From: Cafeteria roenbergensis
Lineage: Eukaryota > Sar > Bigyra > Bicosoecida > Cafeteriaceae
Reading direction: 5' to 3'
Length of the DNA: 64,000 bases
NCBI GenBank assembly: GCA_008330645.1
Contig: VLTN01000042.1
Coordinates: 186,001 to 250,000 of the forward strand
Part shown: positions 12,979 through 22,486 of the stretch, piece after piece
Layout of the letters: each line of letters opens with the position of its first letter
How positions within the stretch are numbered: position 1 is the first letter of the stretch
The notes under the pieces: model-generated
Seen by the model: only the letters and a program-made list of their open reading frames with translations
Told to the model about the DNA's origin: nothing
Database searches by the model: none
Made by a program: the position numbers and the translations under genes

Positions 12979-13353
12979 CCCCTCCCTCCCGTCCCTCGGG
13001 CGACCCCGTGTGGTCCCCGCCGCGCCGAACTTTAGCCATTGAGGTCAACACCAGTCCTTCACCAACAAGCGGCCTCTCAACGCCCACACAGGTCAGCATG
13101 GCTGAATGTTCGTGACGGCAACGCCGCCAAGGCTGGCTCGCTTACACATCATGTGCCACGCGCGGAACTCAATCTTGTGGACCGATTCCGGGGCTGCGCT
13201 TCCCTGGAGGGTTCCAGGGCTTGGCAGCTCGGCTGCACTGCTGACAGCCGCCTTGCCTCTGCCAGCGGCACGGCTGGCAGGGGCCCCGCGGCTGGCAGGC
13301 CAGCATCAAGGCTGCCCAGAGTGCGCGCCGGACCAACTGGGCCGAGCCTTGTC
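12979..13353. other. Intergenic spacer, no gene seen
   Basis: Spacer between the cysteine-rich fragment and the 3' end of the glycosyltransferase gene. It is GC-rich with some small direct repeats (ggctggcagg at about 13270-13300). I see no supported coding or RNA feature. Confidence 0.5.
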
Positions 13354-14637
13354 CTAGCTTTTGGGGCTGGCCTCGTCTGCGCCGATGAAGTCGCTCGGAG
13401 TCACCTTGGGTGCCTCTGCCCGAAGCGCGTCGAACACCTCCTTGGCCTCCGACGCCAGCCCTGGCGGGCAGGCGTTCTTCATTGCTGCCACCCAGTCCGC
13501 TTGCCGCGCGGCGTCGGCGTAGTGCACGCTCCACACACCCGCAATCTCCCCCGTTCGCGAGTACTGCCCCACAATTGGAATTTCGCACGCAATGACTGCG
13601 TCGTCTTTGAGACGATCGCCGCGGCGGGAAAGCGGCGTGTGAGCGGAGACGCCGGTCGAGTACCGAAAGCGCACGCCCGACCGAAGCAAGGCGAAGCTGA
13701 CGAGGATGTCCTCCGCGTGCTTGCACATCACGGGGTTCACTTGGCCCTGGCTGCAGCGCCGCTGCGCCCAGTCCCAATGCAGCGCCGTGCCGTTGGTGGA
13801 CGAGCCCGCGTCGCCGTTCATGAACCTTCTCATCGCCTCTCTGGACAGCACCAGCGCTGCGCCGCCGTGCGAGTACGGCAAGCCCCCGTCCCGAAGCTTC
13901 TCCATTTTCGTGGGCGGCTGCGTTATGGCCACGGCCCGGTCGCTCGAGCAACAAGGCATCATTTCCGACCCCGCCAGCTCGCGCCGCATGCCCTCAACCC
14001 AAATCGCTGAGTCATCCCACACCCTCACGAACCAGTCGTGTCGGGGCTCCGCCAGGTGGTTCCAGGCGTGGTGCCACACATCCAGCATCCGCCACGCCAT
14101 TCGATCGTAAGTCGGCTCGAACCCAGAGTGGGTCACGACCTCCACTCGCGCACCGGCCGCCTCAAGCTCCGGGCAGGGCTTCTCCATCACCCACACCATG
14201 CCGGGAATGTCCTTGCCCCAAGCTCGGTGCGCGGCCACAGCGCGGTCGACCTGCGACGAAATGCCCACGCCGAACACAAGCGTTCTTGCCAACACGTCCT
14301 CTGGGGTAGCCGGGTTGATCGGGTTGGTTTCGCCTCGCGCAGGCCCGGCCACCTCGAACCGCGCGCGGAGCCGGTCCGCCTGGGCAGCAAGCAGCGCTGC
14401 AACGTGCTCCTGCGTGAAGTTTGCGCCTGCCTGTCGACCATCGCACGCGGGGCAGTCGGCCTGCCTGCCGAAGCCGCCACGCTCAGGCGCGGCTTCGCGG
14501 CCGGGCCCACCGGCCAGCATCAGCCCAAAGCCCAGCCCAGCCGCCATGCAGACAATGGCGACCAGCGCCGATCGCACCGCCGCTGCGCCAGGTCGTCGGC
14601 AGCCAGGGCCATCGGTGACCGATCCGCTGCGGTGCAT
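13354..14637 (-). CDS. Fringe-like (GT31-type) type II membrane glycosyltransferase
   Basis: Predicted Golgi glycosyltransferase of 427 residues in a single exon. I chose the ATG at 14637 because it puts one transmembrane segment (about residues 20-44) close to a short basic N-terminus, the usual type II layout; an upstream in-frame ATG at 14868 would add 77 unlikely residues. The luminal part has a WFVRVWDDSAIWV segment (residues 202-214), the likely counterpart of the metal-binding DxD of fringe and beta-1,3-galactosyltransferases. It also has HGGAALVLS (257-265) and AEDILVSFALL (308-318), matching the GG-A and ED blocks of C1GALT/fringe proteins. Paired cysteines (for example CPAC near residue 62) suggest disulphides. 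Sugar specificity cannot be read. It is divergent from kinase 1, with 347 bp between starts. Confidence 0.7.
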   Translation of the reverse strand: MHRSGSVTDGPGCRRPGAAAVRSALVAIVCMAAGLGFGLMLAGGPGREAAPERGGFGRQADCPACDGRQAGANFTQEHVAALLAAQADRLRARFEVAGPARGETNPINPATPEDVLARTLVFGVGISSQVDRAVAAHRAWGKDIPGMVWVMEKPCPELEAAGARVEVVTHSGFEPTYDRMAWRMLDVWHHAWNHLAEPRHDWFVRVWDDSAIWVEGMRRELAGSEMMPCCSSDRAVAITQPPTKMEKLRDGGLPYSHGGAALVLSREAMRRFMNGDAGSSTNGTALHWDWAQRRCSQGQVNPVMCKHAEDILVSFALLRSGVRFRYSTGVSAHTPLSRRGDRLKDDAVIACEIPIVGQYSRTGEIAGVWSVHYADAARQADWVAAMKNACPPGLASEAKEVFDALRAEAPKVTPSDFIGADEASPKS

Positions 14638-14984
14638 TGGGGAAGAGCCGCTCCTCTGGCGGCAGCGGACCCGCTTCGGCCCCGCCGAGCCCCGCCCTGC
14701 CAGCAAGCCGACGGCGGGGCGGGGCTTCCTAGGTTGCACCGCTGGTCTCGCACCCCCAACTCCGGCGGGGCGAGTGTCGGCGATGCGGCGTCCGTGCTCT
14801 GCCCGCCTCAGGGCCAAGGATTCGCGGCTCACTTCTTTGGAAATGGCATATACACCCAAATTCAGCATGTCGACTGGCGGTGCACCATTTTAACGCCAAA
14901 TTCTGTCTGCCGCCCCCGAAAGCACCGGCAGCGCCCGGCGTTCGCGCAGCGAGAAGAAGCTCAAGCCCACAACGGACTCAGCTC
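14638..14984. promoter_or_regulatory. Divergent intergenic region, glycosyltransferase/kinase 1
   Basis: 347 bp separate the two start codons. The stretch 14846-14905 is distinctly A/T-richer than its surroundings (catatacacccaaattc, accattttaacg) and is the likeliest core promoter zone for one or both genes. No defined transcription-factor site was recognised. Confidence 0.4.
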
Positions 14985-17026
14985 ATGGGCTGCGGGGCCT
15001 CGACGTCGCCTACGCCTGCCATGCCAGACGTGCGATACGATGCCTCAAACCTGGCAACGCGCATCGGAAGCGGTGCAAGCTGCGACGTCTTTCTCGGCAC
15101 CTTGCTGCCGTCCGGAGAGCAGGTTGCCGTCAAGCTCTTGGACAAACTCACAACAAACCCGAAACGGCGGGCTGTGTTGGCGGAGGACATTGAGGGCGCT
15201 CGAACCGAGGCTGCGCTTCTCAAGCAAGTGAGAAGGCGGCAAGCACGGCGCGACAGCTTCCCCCACCCCCCCCGCCCCGCCCCGCCCCGGTCCTCGGGTC
15301 GCGGCTGTGGGACCGCTGCCGCACTCTCTCCGTCTCGGGCTTGCAGCTGGCGGGGGAGCTGGGCTCCACGAGCGAGAAAGGTTTGCCGTCGGCGGCCAAA
15401 ATGGGGTTTCGGAGCCCCACGAGCCTCGGCTGCGCGCACCCCGTGCGCGGCTGGATCCTGAGCAGCGCACCCCGAGCCGACGGAACGTCTCAGGCTTGCT
15501 GGCAAAGCTGTGTCTCCGCATGGTAGGCAAGGGCGCGGAGACCTTGCTTTGGGGTATGACGCAGGCTGGCCGCCTTTGCAAGTCACCCATTGCATTTGAA
15601 ACGTTTTGCCTGCCGATTCGTCTGTCGACCTGCTTTGCCCCGCGTCGCAGCTCCAGGACTGTTCACACATCGTGCGCCTCGTGGGGTTTCTGGAAGACGA
15701 CAAGAAGGCCGTTACGGTTTTGGAGCTAGTCAGCGGTGGCGACTTGCTGACTGCCATGGAGCAAGGCGTGAGCTCCACTCGCCCTCGATGGTGTCACGCG
15801 GCAGTAACGCCAGCCAAAGTTGCAGGCCCATCGGGCCAGTCGTGTCATTCCGCCCGCACGCTCCGTCTGCTGGTCCAGCTTGGCCCACGAGACGCTCCCA
15901 ACCTGCTTCGAGTGTCCTTGGCCTCTCTCCGCAGTACCGCGAGGATGATGTCAAGCGCCTCTTTGCCCAAATCTTGGTAGCGCTTTCGGCGTGCCACGAA
16001 CTCGGCATAGCGCACCGCGATATCAAGCCCGAGAACATCTTGTTGTCACGCCCTCGGACGGACGCGCGAGTGGTCGTCGTGGACTTGGGATTCGCCAAAA
16101 TGCGATCCAAGGGGCTTCGAGGGCGGTTCACGTCCAACTTGGGCTCCCCAATGTACAAGGCTCCTGAGATCTGGGATCGGGACGTTCGAGCCCGTGGCTA
16201 CGATGGTGCGGCCTCGGACATGTGGTCGGCAGGCGTTTTGCTTTTCCTGATGCTCAGCGGCCAGTTTCCATTCCGGTGCCAGCCAGCGATGAAGGCATTC
16301 AAGTCGGCAAGGGACTACGCCAGGATGCAGCGCAAGCTGCTGCGGACAGCTGTCCTCGCTGGCGACGTGCACTTTGACGAAGCCGTTTGGGCAGATGTGA
16401 GCCCTGCAGGGAGGGCGCTCGTGTCGTCGTTGCTGCGGACTGACGTTCGAGTGAGACCCACGGCAAGGGACTGCCTTGCACATCCTTGGTTCATTGAGTC
16501 CCTCGCCGACCGCCCTGCTCTGGGGAGGGCGAGGAAAAACTTGGTTGGCTTCAACGCCAGGCGGAAGTTGAGAGCTGGAATTCTGGCCGTAAAAGCCGCC
16601 ACCCTTGCGTTGTCGGTGGCTGGCCTCTCCGCGAGAGAAAGCACTGCGGGGTCCCATGCTCGCGTGATGGACGGCTCGTCAGGCGCATTTCCTGCGCGAG
16701 CGAGGCACGGGCCCGGCGATGCAACGGCGGTCGTTATCGGCGGAGCAGCGCCGAACTCTTTGTCTTCGTCACCAGCTCCGGGATTCAGCCACACGGCGGA
16801 TGGGCTCTCGGCCGCCACCCACAGCACCGCGTCAACAGTTCGCCGGAGCATGACCGCGGTCCAACCTGCAACGTCCGCGCTTCCGGCGTACGGCGGCGCG
16901 CTTGTAGACCATGCAGCGCGGGCAATGGACGGGGCGCCAATGGTTTCCGGGGTTCCCCCGCTCGAGCTTCGGCAGCGTGCGAAGCGGTCGTCGCACGGGA
17001 CGTCACAGCACAGCACCTGCGCTTAG
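14985..17026 (+). CDS. CaMK-group protein kinase 1, predicted acylated
   Basis: Serine/threonine kinase of 483 residues from exons 14985..15227, 15651..15767 and 15935..17026; both introns are phase 0. The N-terminus MGCGAST fits dual acylation (Gly2 myristate, Cys3 palmitate), so membrane attachment is inferred. Kinase motifs are a glycine loop (GSGASCDVF), VAVK with Lys50, HRDIKPEN (catalytic Asp149), DLG instead of DFG (Asp170), and an APE motif in YKAPEIW. After the catalytic domain, VGFNARRKLRAGIL resembles the autoinhibitory/calmodulin-binding helix of CaMKII and MAPKAPK kinases. A low-complexity tail of about 130 residues follows. It is the first of three related kinases in 7 kb. The first intron sits just after helix C, the same place as in kinases 2 and 3. 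Substrates are unknown. Confidence 0.9.
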
Positions 17027-17287
17027 GCATGTCGGCAACCAGGCACTGGAATTTTCCACTTCTTTTGCTCGAGAGGTTTATTTGCAGCGTTCGCCCTTGC
17101 ATTTCGTGGGCAAAGCGTGTGCGTCCATGAATCGCAATCCGTCGCCTCAGAACCTTGCAGCGGCCCTCGTGCACGCAACGGCTTGCAAGCATCGGATGCA
17201 ACTCGAAACCCGGTAGCGCAGGGACCCGCGGCGACTGCCTCGACGACCCGCGATGAGCTTCAGGCGTCAGCGGCCGCGGTCCAGCTC

Positions 17288-19008
17288 TCACGTGTCCGAA
17301 GCGCCCGAGACCAACACCCCGGCGGTGCGAGCGCCGCCCTCGGAAGTTGCCGAGCCGCGGGCCGTGGGTGAAGGACCCGCGAGCCTGTCCGAGGCCGCTG
17401 TCCTGGACTTGGACGCTCCAGCACTCGGGCTGTCACTCGCTGCCGGGTCGTCGAGCACTCCAAGGGCAGCGTCGCTGTCGCCGGTTGATTGCCTCGGGGC
17501 GGCTTGGCGAAGCCTACCCACCACGTTCTTGACCCTGGCGGTGAACAAGACGGCGTTCATGGCCTTCATCATGCGCTTGCGCGCCTGGAATTGCTTGATC
17601 CGCTCCGCGGCTTCCACAAGTGGCTCCGGCCGGGGGGCGGCCCGGAACCACGCGTGCTCCAAAGCCTCCGCGGCCGTGATGCGCGATGCTGGGTCGCGAA
17701 CCAGAAGCCTGACAATCAAGTCGCGCGCCTCAGGAGTGATTTTCTCTGCCTCGGGGGCGCGGGTCTCGGTCATGGGAGGAACGTTGTGGCTTGCTGCCCA
17801 CTCGGAAAACTCCTGCGTTCGATCCTCGCTTGGTGACTGATCCGCCTCCGGTGGATGGGCCCTCGCCCATCTTGCCTTGACATAGTCAAACGGCTCCTGG
17901 CCGGTGAGCATCTGATGCAGGATGATGCCAAACGCGTAGATGTCAGCGTTGGTGCCGTACCCGCGTCCGCGACGGTCGTCAGCACGCCACACTTCGGGAG
18001 CCACGTACTTTGGAGTGCCCAAACGCTCAAACAGCTGGCCGCCTTTTGGCACTCGCTCTGCGAACCCAAAGTCGACGATTTTGATCGCGGCAGTCCTCGA
18101 TGGCTCCATCATCAAAATGTTTTCCGGCTTGATGTCGCGGTGCACGATGCCGCGCTCGTGCACGTGCGCCATGCCGAGCATCATTTGGCGGAAGTGCTCT
18201 CGCGCTTCGGCCTCGGTGTAGGGCTCCAAGCGGAGTTGGTCGTAGAGCTCCCCTCCCGGAACAAGTTCCAGGAAGGTGTGGATTTTCGCAGGAGTCTCCA
18301 CAAAGTCGAGCAGGTCTGCCACATGCGCGCTCCCGCTCAGCTGCGGACACCAAAACAGGGATGCACGAGCAGCGGTGTTTGCCGTTTGTGCTGGCCCTAT
18401 TCCGAGACAGGCAGCGGTGGCGCGCGAGCAGCAAATTGCCTTCGCCGTGTGGCCCAGACGCGCACTGTGGCCGGCGGCCGGCAGACTCGTGTGCGGCACG
18501 ACCGTCGCAAACTGCTGCACCTCTCCCCCATCGGAAGCAGGGGCTATTAGGCTCAGCCGTCCTGCTTCCCGCCTCTGCACAGCGCCGGCATGCGGAACGG
18601 CGCGACGACCGCGTTCGCCTGCGCTTGCCTCCCAGCGTCTCCGCACGCCACGCCAGCCCTGCCCCGATTCGGAGCGCTCACCTCCCCCATGAGTGCCGCT
18701 TCGGTTCTCGCGCCCTGGATGTCCTCCGCCAGGTTTTCTTGGCGGTGTGCATCCCGAGTGAGCTTGTCAAGCACCTTGACAGCCACGGGCTTGCCAGTCG
18801 CCTTGACCTTGCCCTTGAACACGTCCGAGGTCGCCCCTGTTCCCAAGCGCTCCTTCAGAATGTCGTAGCGGTCGAGAATTTCTCCCGGGGTCGGCGGGGC
18901 TGCTGGGCGCCGCGCGCCAGGCAACCGTCCCGACTCGTGAACGGCGACGGCTACGCGTGGCGACTCCGAGTGCCCGGGAGGCGACTGGGAGCTGGCGCAG
19001 ACGCCCAT
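17288..19008 (-). CDS. CaMK-group protein kinase 2, predicted acylated
   Basis: Serine/threonine kinase of 459 residues from exons 18682..19008 and 17288..18340. The N-terminus MGVCASS is a predicted myristoylation/palmitoylation signal. Motifs are GTGATSDVFKG, VAVK (Lys78), HRDIKPEN (Asp178), DFGFAE (Asp199) and YVAPEVW, all intact, so it should be active. The segment between APE and the C-lobe carries a charged insert (WARAHPPEADQSPSEDR). The stretch KQFQARKRMMKAMNAVLF after the domain matches the putative calmodulin/autoinhibitory helix of the other two kinases. The tail is rich in Ser, Ala and Gly. It is convergent with kinase 1 (261 bp between stops) and divergent from kinase 3 (295 bp between starts). 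Local duplication with inversion is the simplest origin. Confidence 0.9.
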
Positions 19009-19303
19009 GGGAAGCGCTGCACGTGGGCAGCCGAGGAAGGTGGTGCGCCAGCGGAGTGAGCTGCGCTGGCTCGGGCCATCAGCAGGCCCATGAAACGTTG
19101 CCAGCAAGCGCCAGTCGCTTCCGCCTCGGGCTTGGTCAATCGCGAAAGGCGTGCAGAGCCGACGCGTTCGCTCGCCAGCACGAAAACAACGGGGTGCACC
19201 CGGCATCGCCGCGCGCAGGCGAGACCCCTATCCAGCGTCGAGCAAATCCGCTGCCGCTCGCTCTCGGCTCGACCTTCCCAGCCGGCCTCCTCTCTCGTCT
19301 GAT
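19009..19303. promoter_or_regulatory. Divergent intergenic region, kinases 2 and 3
   Basis: 295 bp between the start codons of two paralogous kinases on opposite strands. A shared promoter is inferred from distance alone; I see no clear core element. Confidence 0.35.
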
Positions 19304-21991
19304 ATGGGCCTCTGCGCGAGCAAGGTGAGGCTCGCAATCTCGCGAGGGGCGTTGCCAGCAGGGGATTGCTCGCCGGCCGGCCAGTCTCTCTCGCGCGCCT
19401 TGGCTGGCGTAGTGCCCGCGCTGCGGGTCGTCGGGGGCGGCTTCGGCGACTTCGCGCGGTGCCGTGCGTGGGAGGGATGGCACCGCCCCCCCCCCCCTCG
19501 AGGCCTTGTGGAGCGGCGCCGCGGGCGGCGGGGAGGGCGCCCGGGGCGTGTGCGTCGCCTGCGCCTTCACAGAGCCTCAACGCGCTCTGTCGCGGCGCAT
19601 GGCGGGCGGACCGGGCATCGGCGGCCGCCGGCCGGCTCCGCCCGCCTTCCGAGCTTCTTGCCCGAGCCCTGGGGGCGCCTCCGGCTCCAGGGCACGGTAG
19701 CGAGGGGGGGGGGGGGCGGCGAGGGCGACGCTCCGCGCTTGGTACCCGCTGGCGGCGACAGGCGGCTCCGCCGGCACGCCCGCCGCGGCGCGCCCGGCGC
19801 GGATCGTCCGCCCCGCCCCCCGGCAGCAAGGGGGGAAGGAGGCGCGCCGCGGCCGCTGCGCTCCTCGTTGGCGGCACGGCCCGTCGGCGCGCCGGCCACT
19901 GCACCCCGGCCGGCGCGGGCCGGCCGTCGTCGCGCGTTGCTCGGATTCTGCAGGCTTTGGCTCTCCTCTGCGCAAGCGGCTGGCATGCGTTTTTTTTCTT
20001 CTGCCTCGGCCGCGCTTGCGCGCCGGCGCTGCCCGCCCCCGCCCAGCTCCTCTCAGTCGCCCCTGCAGTCGCCCCGCCTGTTGCCGCCACCTACTTGCCC
20101 GCCCCCGCAGGAGGCACCGCCAGGGTCGGGGGCGTCCGGGGAAGTGGAGATTGCCTCCGCGCTGCACTCTGCGAACAAGCCTGCTCCGGGGCCCGCGCCC
20201 GCCGGGGCCGCTGCACCGCCCCAGGCCACAGGAGCAGCTGCGCCGCCGCGCTCAGCGAGCATCGCCGCCAAGGCCGAGCCCGCGGCAGCCAGCGCAGCTG
20301 GCGGCACCAAGGAGAAGGGCAAGGGCAAGCCACGCAAGTACAAGCCCAACCCCGAGGACGTGGTGCACCCCACAATGAGCTGCGGCCGCCACGCGCACCG
20401 CGACAAGCCAGGGAGCTGCCTTGCCGCGTACGCGTTTGACCTCACGGACGAGGCTTCGGTGCTTGGCGAGGGTGCGTCAGGAAAGGTTGTGGTCGGCAAG
20501 GACCGCAAAACGGGAAAGGAAGTCGCGATCAAGGTGATGGTCAAGCGGAAGCTCCAGGACGAGGACATTGCGGCGGTGTCAGTCGAGGTGGACGCCATGC
20601 AGCGGGTGAGAGCGGGCCGTGCACCGCCGCCAGCGAGCGCGGTTGAGCTCCCGGGGTCAGGCAGGCGGCTGCCAGCGGCCTCTCCCGCGCGGCCCTGCCG
20701 CTGCTGCAGCCGTCTCCGCTTGCAGCGCAGCGCGACTGCATGCATCAGTCGCGCTCGCTGAGGCACAGCGCGCCGGCGCACGCGCGGCCTGGCCGGCCCT
20801 TCCCTGGGCCCCCCCCCTGCCAGCGCTGGTTCTCGTGGCTTGCGGCTCCGCACCTGCACCCTTCCGCCACCGGCCGCCAGGCTCTCTCTTGTTGCTGTCC
20901 CCGCTCGGTCTGCGCAGACCAAGGGCCACCCCCACGTGGTCGAGTTGTTCGCCTTCTTCGACGAGCCCGACGCCTTCTACCTAGCAATCGAGCTTGTGCG
21001 AGGCGGCGAGCTGTTCACCCAGCTGGCGTCCGGCGACGCTTACACCGAGGTGGAGGCCCGCAACGCTATGCACCAGGCGGTCGCAGCCATCGAGTGGTGC
21101 CACCGCAACGGCGTGGTTCACCGTGACCTCAAGGTGAGCGACGCGCTTTGTCGCGCCCTCGGCGCCAAGCCCTCAACGGGGGCGCCAAAGCCGGGTCCGG
21201 CCACAGTCGCCGCCACAGCCTTTGTCCAGCCCGTGCCTTCCCGCTTCGCCGACGCGCCCTGCCCCCCGCAGCCTGAGAACATCCTTCTCACTGAGGCCAA
21301 ACGCAGCGCCGCCGTCAAGGTGGCCGACTTTGGCTTTGCCAAGACGATTCGGCCCGGCAGCCACCCTCTGACCACGCCCTGCGGCACCCCCGGCTACGTC
21401 GCTCCCGAGATTCTCAAGTCGGCCGGGACCTACGGGTACGGTCTCAGCTCGGACGTGTGGTCTCTCGGTGTCCTGCTGTTCATTCTGCTCAGCGGAGAGC
21501 CCCCGTTTTACCTGCCCACGACGTCGATGAAGACCGGGAAGAAGCTCAAGGACGAGCGAGAGCGGGAGGCGGAGATGTTCCGCCGCATCCGCCACGGGGT
21601 GTACCACATGGACAACGCGGTTTGGACCGAGGTCACGCCCGAGGCGCGGTCGCTGGTCACCAGCATGCTGACCGTCGACCCCGACGAGCGGCCCACGCTG
21701 ATGCAGGTGCAGCGCCACCCGTGGTGGACCGCCAAGCTGGAAGGGTCCGCCCCGCTGCGCGGCGCGCAAAAGCACCTCCGCGTCACCAACGGCCGCCGTA
21801 AGCTCAAGCGCGCCTTCAACGCGGCGCTCGTCACGGCCAGGCTGCGCCTCGCCCTCGGGAGCTTCTCGAGCAAGAAGAGCGAGGGGGACGACGAGGACGG
21901 CGGGGGCGCCATCTCGCTTGTCGACAGGCTCAAGGCTGCGGCGGCGCGCGACGCCGCCTCGGGGCCGGCAGCGTCCGCGGCATCCACCTAG
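19304..21991 (+). CDS. CaMK-group protein kinase 3, predicted acylated
   Basis: Serine/threonine kinase of 483 residues from exons 19304..19324, 20111..20605, 20918..21133 and 21272..21991, all introns phase 0. Exon 1 codes only for MGLCASK, the predicted acylation peptide, and is separated by a 786-nt intron. A linker of about 100 residues rich in Ala/Pro and then Lys follows. A Cys/His cluster (CGRHAHRDKPGSC) precedes the kinase domain. Motifs are GEGASGKVVVG, VAIK (Lys148), HRDLKPEN (Asp242), DFGFAK (Asp263), GTPGYVAPE and DVWSLGVLL; this is closest in style to MAPKAPK/CaMK enzymes. VTNGRRKLKRAFNAALV after the domain matches the helix seen in kinases 1 and 2. All key residues are present. 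Confidence 0.92.
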
Positions 21992-22486
21992 CGTGCTGCG
22001 TGAGGGCTGTTTCCGTGCGCGCGTGCGCGGGGCGGACGCTTTGCGCGAGCGATGGCCGGAGAGGGCTAGAGTGTGAGGGGGTGGCCGCCGACGCCGATGG
22101 GCGGGGCAGTTTGAGGCGCGTGCAAGCCGCCGCCGCCGGCGCTGCCAGGCGGGGCGTGGCGGCTGAGTTCGTATGGGTTGCGCCAGACTTGTGGCGTGAA
22201 TTCGCTTGAAATTTGGGTTTAGCGTGTGGTCCTGCTGCAGAGTCGGAGGGCGCGGGGGGGGCGGGGGGGGTTCCGGGCTCCAATGGGGGGATGCATTCCG
22301 GGCCGCGACGCCGCGGCCGGTGGTGTTTTTAGCGATGAAACGACCGTCGGCGCACGATTCATCGGCGCCTAGCGCGCGGAGCGGCGAGCTCTTGGGTGGG
22401 CGACGCGGCGCGCTTGTGTCACGCAAGCTGGCAAGCGAGCGACTCGGCTGAGCGACCCGACCCCGCTGCAGAGAGCCGGTGGCCGG
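21992..22486. other. Convergent intergenic spacer
   Basis: Lies between the stops of kinase 3 and the glycosidase. It holds a short A/T-richer patch (aaatttgggtttag, about 22208-22221) and G-rich runs (about 22253-22270). No gene seen; 3' processing signals of both genes are expected here. Confidence 0.5.

Noticed and set aside
11618-13099. 493-codon minus-strand frame covering the 5' part of the fibre gene
   Set aside because: Only its last part (11713-11935) is the real signal-peptide exon; upstream it is low-complexity and overlaps the cysteine-rich fragment on the other strand.
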